A stretch of 42,406 bases of DNA from Deltaproteobacteria bacterium (GTDB lineage Bacteria > Myxococcota_A > UBA9160 > SMWR01): positions 1 through 42,406 of the forward strand of contig JAFDEI010000031.1 in NCBI GenBank assembly GCA_019310425.1. The letters are read 5' to 3'. The notes beneath the pieces were generated by a model. The model did no database searches. It saw only the letters and a program-made list of their open reading frames with translations, and was not told the DNA's origin. Below are positions 40,297 through 42,406 of this stretch, one piece after another; the stretch's first letter is position 1, and every line of letters starts with the position of its first letter. Position numbers and translations under genes: made by a program.

Positions 40297-42406
40297 TCAG
40301 GCCTCTCGAATCGGAGCCACGTCGACGCGTGTGTCGCGGTCGACCTGATTCGGTTCGTAGTGTGCGTAGCCCCATTTCAAGTGGCCGTAATCGCCGACGA
40401 GCTGCGTCACCTTGAAGGGGCTTGGAGCCAACTCCTGATGGCTCGTCCCGTTCCGAAACTGATACGGCTCCCAGCCGTGGTACATGTGCGCCTGACTGGG
40501 ACGGATGGCGGCGCTGAGCTTCGCACGCGCGTGGAATTCGGCGAGGTCGTTCCAGACCCGAACGAGCCCGTGGTCGCTGATCCCACGCTGCCTTGCATCA
40601 GCGTCGTTCAGGAAGATCACGGGCTCGCCGCGCTGAAGGCGCAGCATCAATTCTTGATCTCGCCACATCGAGTGAATGCTCCAGCGCGTGTGTCCGCCCG
40701 TGAGCGTGAACGGATGATCGCCTCCGGCCGCGGGCGGCTCTTTGTGGGTCGGGAGTTCCTCGCCGAGTTCCAGGAACCACGGGTGGTCGATGTAGAACTG
40801 CTGGCGCCCGGTGAGAGTCGGGTAGGGCTGCTTCTTCTCGACGAAGTCGCGCAGCGGAACGACCGGCTCCGCCTCGTCGTACTCGGAGTAGATGCCGGCA
40901 GTACCACCTTGAGGTCCGAGATTCGCCACCCGTTGCGCTCCACCCGCGCTGCGCAACGACGCGAGGTCCATCCCCCGCGACGGCCCCGAGACGCTCAGGA
41001 TGAACTCCGTGACCGCCTCCTGCGCATCGGGCCCGAAACGACCCCGGTCGCTGAAACGTCGGCCGAACTCGTGCAGCGAACTCGTGTCGCCGCGGAAACC
41101 CCGGACTTCTTCGACACCTCGCCGCTTTGCCGCAAGCGCGACGTGATCCGCGAGCCGCGAGAAGATCTCCCACTCGGGCTTGGATTCCGCGAGCGGCGGA
41201 GCCGCTGCATCGGCGAGCGTGACGTAGGGAACGAACGCCGCCAGGTACTTGATGCCGACCTTTTCGTACCAACCCGCAGCGGGCAGCAGGATGTCGGAGA
41301 AACGCGCGCTCTCGCTCATGCGGAAGTTCACATCGACGATCAGGCGGGCCTGCGCGAACAGGCTGTCGCGAATCCGCTCCCCCATCCGGCTGTGCCGCAG
41401 CACGTTCGAGCACATCGATACCACGATTTCGGGCGGCGGCGCATCAGGCGGCGGGCTTACGGGGAAGTGTCCCTTCGCGAGGGCCTCTTCGAGGTAGGGT
41501 GCAGCGCCGTTTGGCAGCCGCGGGTCGGCGTACTCGGCAGCGCATTCGACCGCCCCCAGGCCACCGTGCACCGCGTGGAAGATCGTGCTCGGAATGAACA
41601 TCGATTCGAACTCACCCGTGACGGCTTCGGAGTCGACGAAGGAGCGAGCCAGTGTCCACGCGAGCTGGAGCATCCCGAGACGCTCCTGCATCGCGATCAA
41701 CCCGAACCCCTCGAGGCCGAGGAATGCACCCGATCGCCAGCCACCACCGGCCTTGCCGAGGTTCCCGGTGAGCGACGCGAGCAGGATCTGCGAGCGCTGA
41801 ATCAGATCGGAATGGTAGTTCTTGCACATCCCCCACTGCGACAGGATCAAGGCGGCGGGAGCGCTGGCAAAGCGGCGCGCGAACCGGCGGATTACCTTCG
41901 CCTTTACCCCGGTGATCTCCGAAGCCCGCTCGGGTGTGAACTCGGCCAGGCGATCGCGAAGTAGCGAGAACACGCTGCGCACGTCCGCGTGGCTCCCGTC
42001 GGCCAGCTGCACCCGGGCCCGAACGTCCAGCGAGGGGCGGACCCCGGCGGGCAGCTCCAGCGTCGCATCGGGGCTTCCCGCACTGCCGGGCGCGAGCACA
42101 GGCGCGGCCGCAGCTTCGTCCCACAGCACGAAGACTTCGTCGCTGCCACCGTCGACGAGGTCGGCTTCACGCAGGAAGCGCCCGCCGTCCGAGTGCACGA
42201 GGAATGGCAGATCGGTCTGCTCCACGAGGAAGTCGCGCGCGAACAGATCTTCCTCGACCACGACGTGGCAGGCTGCGAGTGCGAGCGCCGCATCGGTGCC
42301 CGGCCGCGGCGACAACCAGAGGTCCGAATGGATCGCACTCTGGCAGTAGTCGGGCGTGATCGCGACGACCTCCGCGCCCCGATAGCGCGCCTCGTGGATG
42401 AAGTGT
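40297..42406 (-). CDS. molybdopterin oxidoreductase, ethylbenzene/steroid-C25-dehydrogenase-like, N-terminally cut
   Basis: The C-terminal 702 residues of a large DMSO-reductase-family catalytic subunit; the frame runs off the window, so the true start lies outside. The earliest visible part reads AITPDYCQSAIHSDLWLSPRPGTDAALA, a conserved molybdenum-cofactor stretch. Further elements are QWGMCKNYHSDLIQRSQILLA, NLGKAGGGW, VDVNFRMSESARFSDILLPAAGWYEK, GGHTRWSIHSMWRD and MYHGWEPYQF. The last two resemble type-II molybdoenzymes such as ethylbenzene dehydrogenase and steroid C25 dehydrogenase, which hydroxylate hydrocarbons with water; selenate and nitrate reductases are related. The iron-sulfur beta subunit, gamma subunit and chaperone would be expected upstream of the window edge or elsewhere. 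Substrate is inferred from similarity and context. Confidence 0.85.
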   Translation of the reverse strand, partial: HFIHEARYRGAEVVAITPDYCQSAIHSDLWLSPRPGTDAALALAACHVVVEEDLFARDFLVEQTDLPFLVHSDGGRFLREADLVDGGSDEVFVLWDEAAAAPVLAPGSAGSPDATLELPAGVRPSLDVRARVQLADGSHADVRSVFSLLRDRLAEFTPERASEITGVKAKVIRRFARRFASAPAALILSQWGMCKNYHSDLIQRSQILLASLTGNLGKAGGGWRSGAFLGLEGFGLIAMQERLGMLQLAWTLARSFVDSEAVTGEFESMFIPSTIFHAVHGGLGAVECAAEYADPRLPNGAAPYLEEALAKGHFPVSPPPDAPPPEIVVSMCSNVLRHSRMGERIRDSLFAQARLIVDVNFRMSESARFSDILLPAAGWYEKVGIKYLAAFVPYVTLADAAAPPLAESKPEWEIFSRLADHVALAAKRRGVEEVRGFRGDTSSLHEFGRRFSDRGRFGPDAQEAVTEFILSVSGPSRGMDLASLRSAGGAQRVANLGPQGGTAGIYSEYDEAEPVVPLRDFVEKKQPYPTLTGRQQFYIDHPWFLELGEELPTHKEPPAAGGDHPFTLTGGHTRWSIHSMWRDQELMLRLQRGEPVIFLNDADARQRGISDHGLVRVWNDLAEFHARAKLSAAIRPSQAHMYHGWEPYQFRNGTSHQELAPSPFKVTQLVGDYGHLKWGYAHYEPNQVDRDTRVDVAPIREA

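Noticed and set aside
1-42406. Mobile element, prophage or defence island
   Set aside because: No transposase, integrase, terminal inverted repeats, phage structural genes or known defence domains were found on either strand.

Overview
The window is GC-rich, bacterial and densely coded. It looks like an environmental Gram-negative chromosome. There are no rRNA or tRNA genes, no insertion sequences, no CRISPR arrays and no phage genes. An outer-membrane DUF1302 protein, several lipoproteins, a wax-ester synthase (WS/DGAT), DUF3604 and FG-GAP secreted proteins, a thiolase/DUF35 pair and many acyl-CoA, P450 and epoxide-handling enzymes together suggest a deltaproteobacterium-like lineage (Myxococcota, Desulfobacterota or Binatota type) with lipid, steroid or hydrocarbon metabolism. 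This placement is an inference from gene content only.

Layout. 1-5023: a DUF1302 outer-membrane protein faces a minus-strand set of an SDR, an alkyl-DHAP-synthase-like flavoenzyme and a KshB-type oxygenase reductase. 5149-7258: a lipoprotein, a ZIP metal transporter and a very basic small DNA-binding-like protein. 7259-9737: a long gene-poor stretch, then a DUF35 protein, a decayed acyl-CoA dehydrogenase start and an Ltp-type thiolase. 9773-13595: a quinone oxidoreductase plus lipoprotein on the minus strand, and an M20 hydrolase plus gamma-carbonic-anhydrase-like protein on the plus strand. 13603-18721: a minus-strand run of FKBP isomerase, CBS protein, VOC protein, GNAT, E2-like protein, DnaJ-like protein and TetR. 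19024-26963: plus-strand esterase, CBS protein, DRE-TIM aldolase, damaged P450, epoxide hydrolase and frameshifted DUF3604 protein. 26976-31188: minus-strand FG-GAP protein, alpha/beta hydrolase, internally deleted TetR and acyl-CoA dehydrogenase. 31389-33613: two translationally coupled LuxR regulators. 34075-38618: a taurine/sulfoacetaldehyde module, with an aminotransferase and ackA divergent from xsc. 38706-42406: a WS/DGAT and a molybdopterin dehydrogenase cut by the window edge.

Two themes stand out. First, catabolism: taurine nitrogen and carbon would flow through the aminotransferase, Xsc and AckA to acetate and ATP, while the Ltp/DUF35 pair, KshB-like reductase, P450, epoxide hydrolase and ethylbenzene/steroid-dehydrogenase-like molybdoenzyme fit steroid or hydrocarbon oxidation. 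Second, gene decay: five loci carry recognisable lesions. These are an exact 20-bp tandem duplication in the DUF3604 gene, a C-helix deletion with frameshift in the P450, an in-frame loss of the TetR ligand domain, and remnants of an acyl-CoA dehydrogenase and of a response-regulator receiver. Regulatory DNA is also visible, notably two copies of TGACG-N4-CGTCA in front of the acyl-CoA dehydrogenase and a structured intergenic region at 33851-34013. I see no clearly new multi-gene defence or mobile system. The most unusual proteins are an E2-like acyltransferase without its catalytic histidine and a small protein joining a lysine tail, an AT-hook-like motif and a ribbon-helix-helix-like segment.
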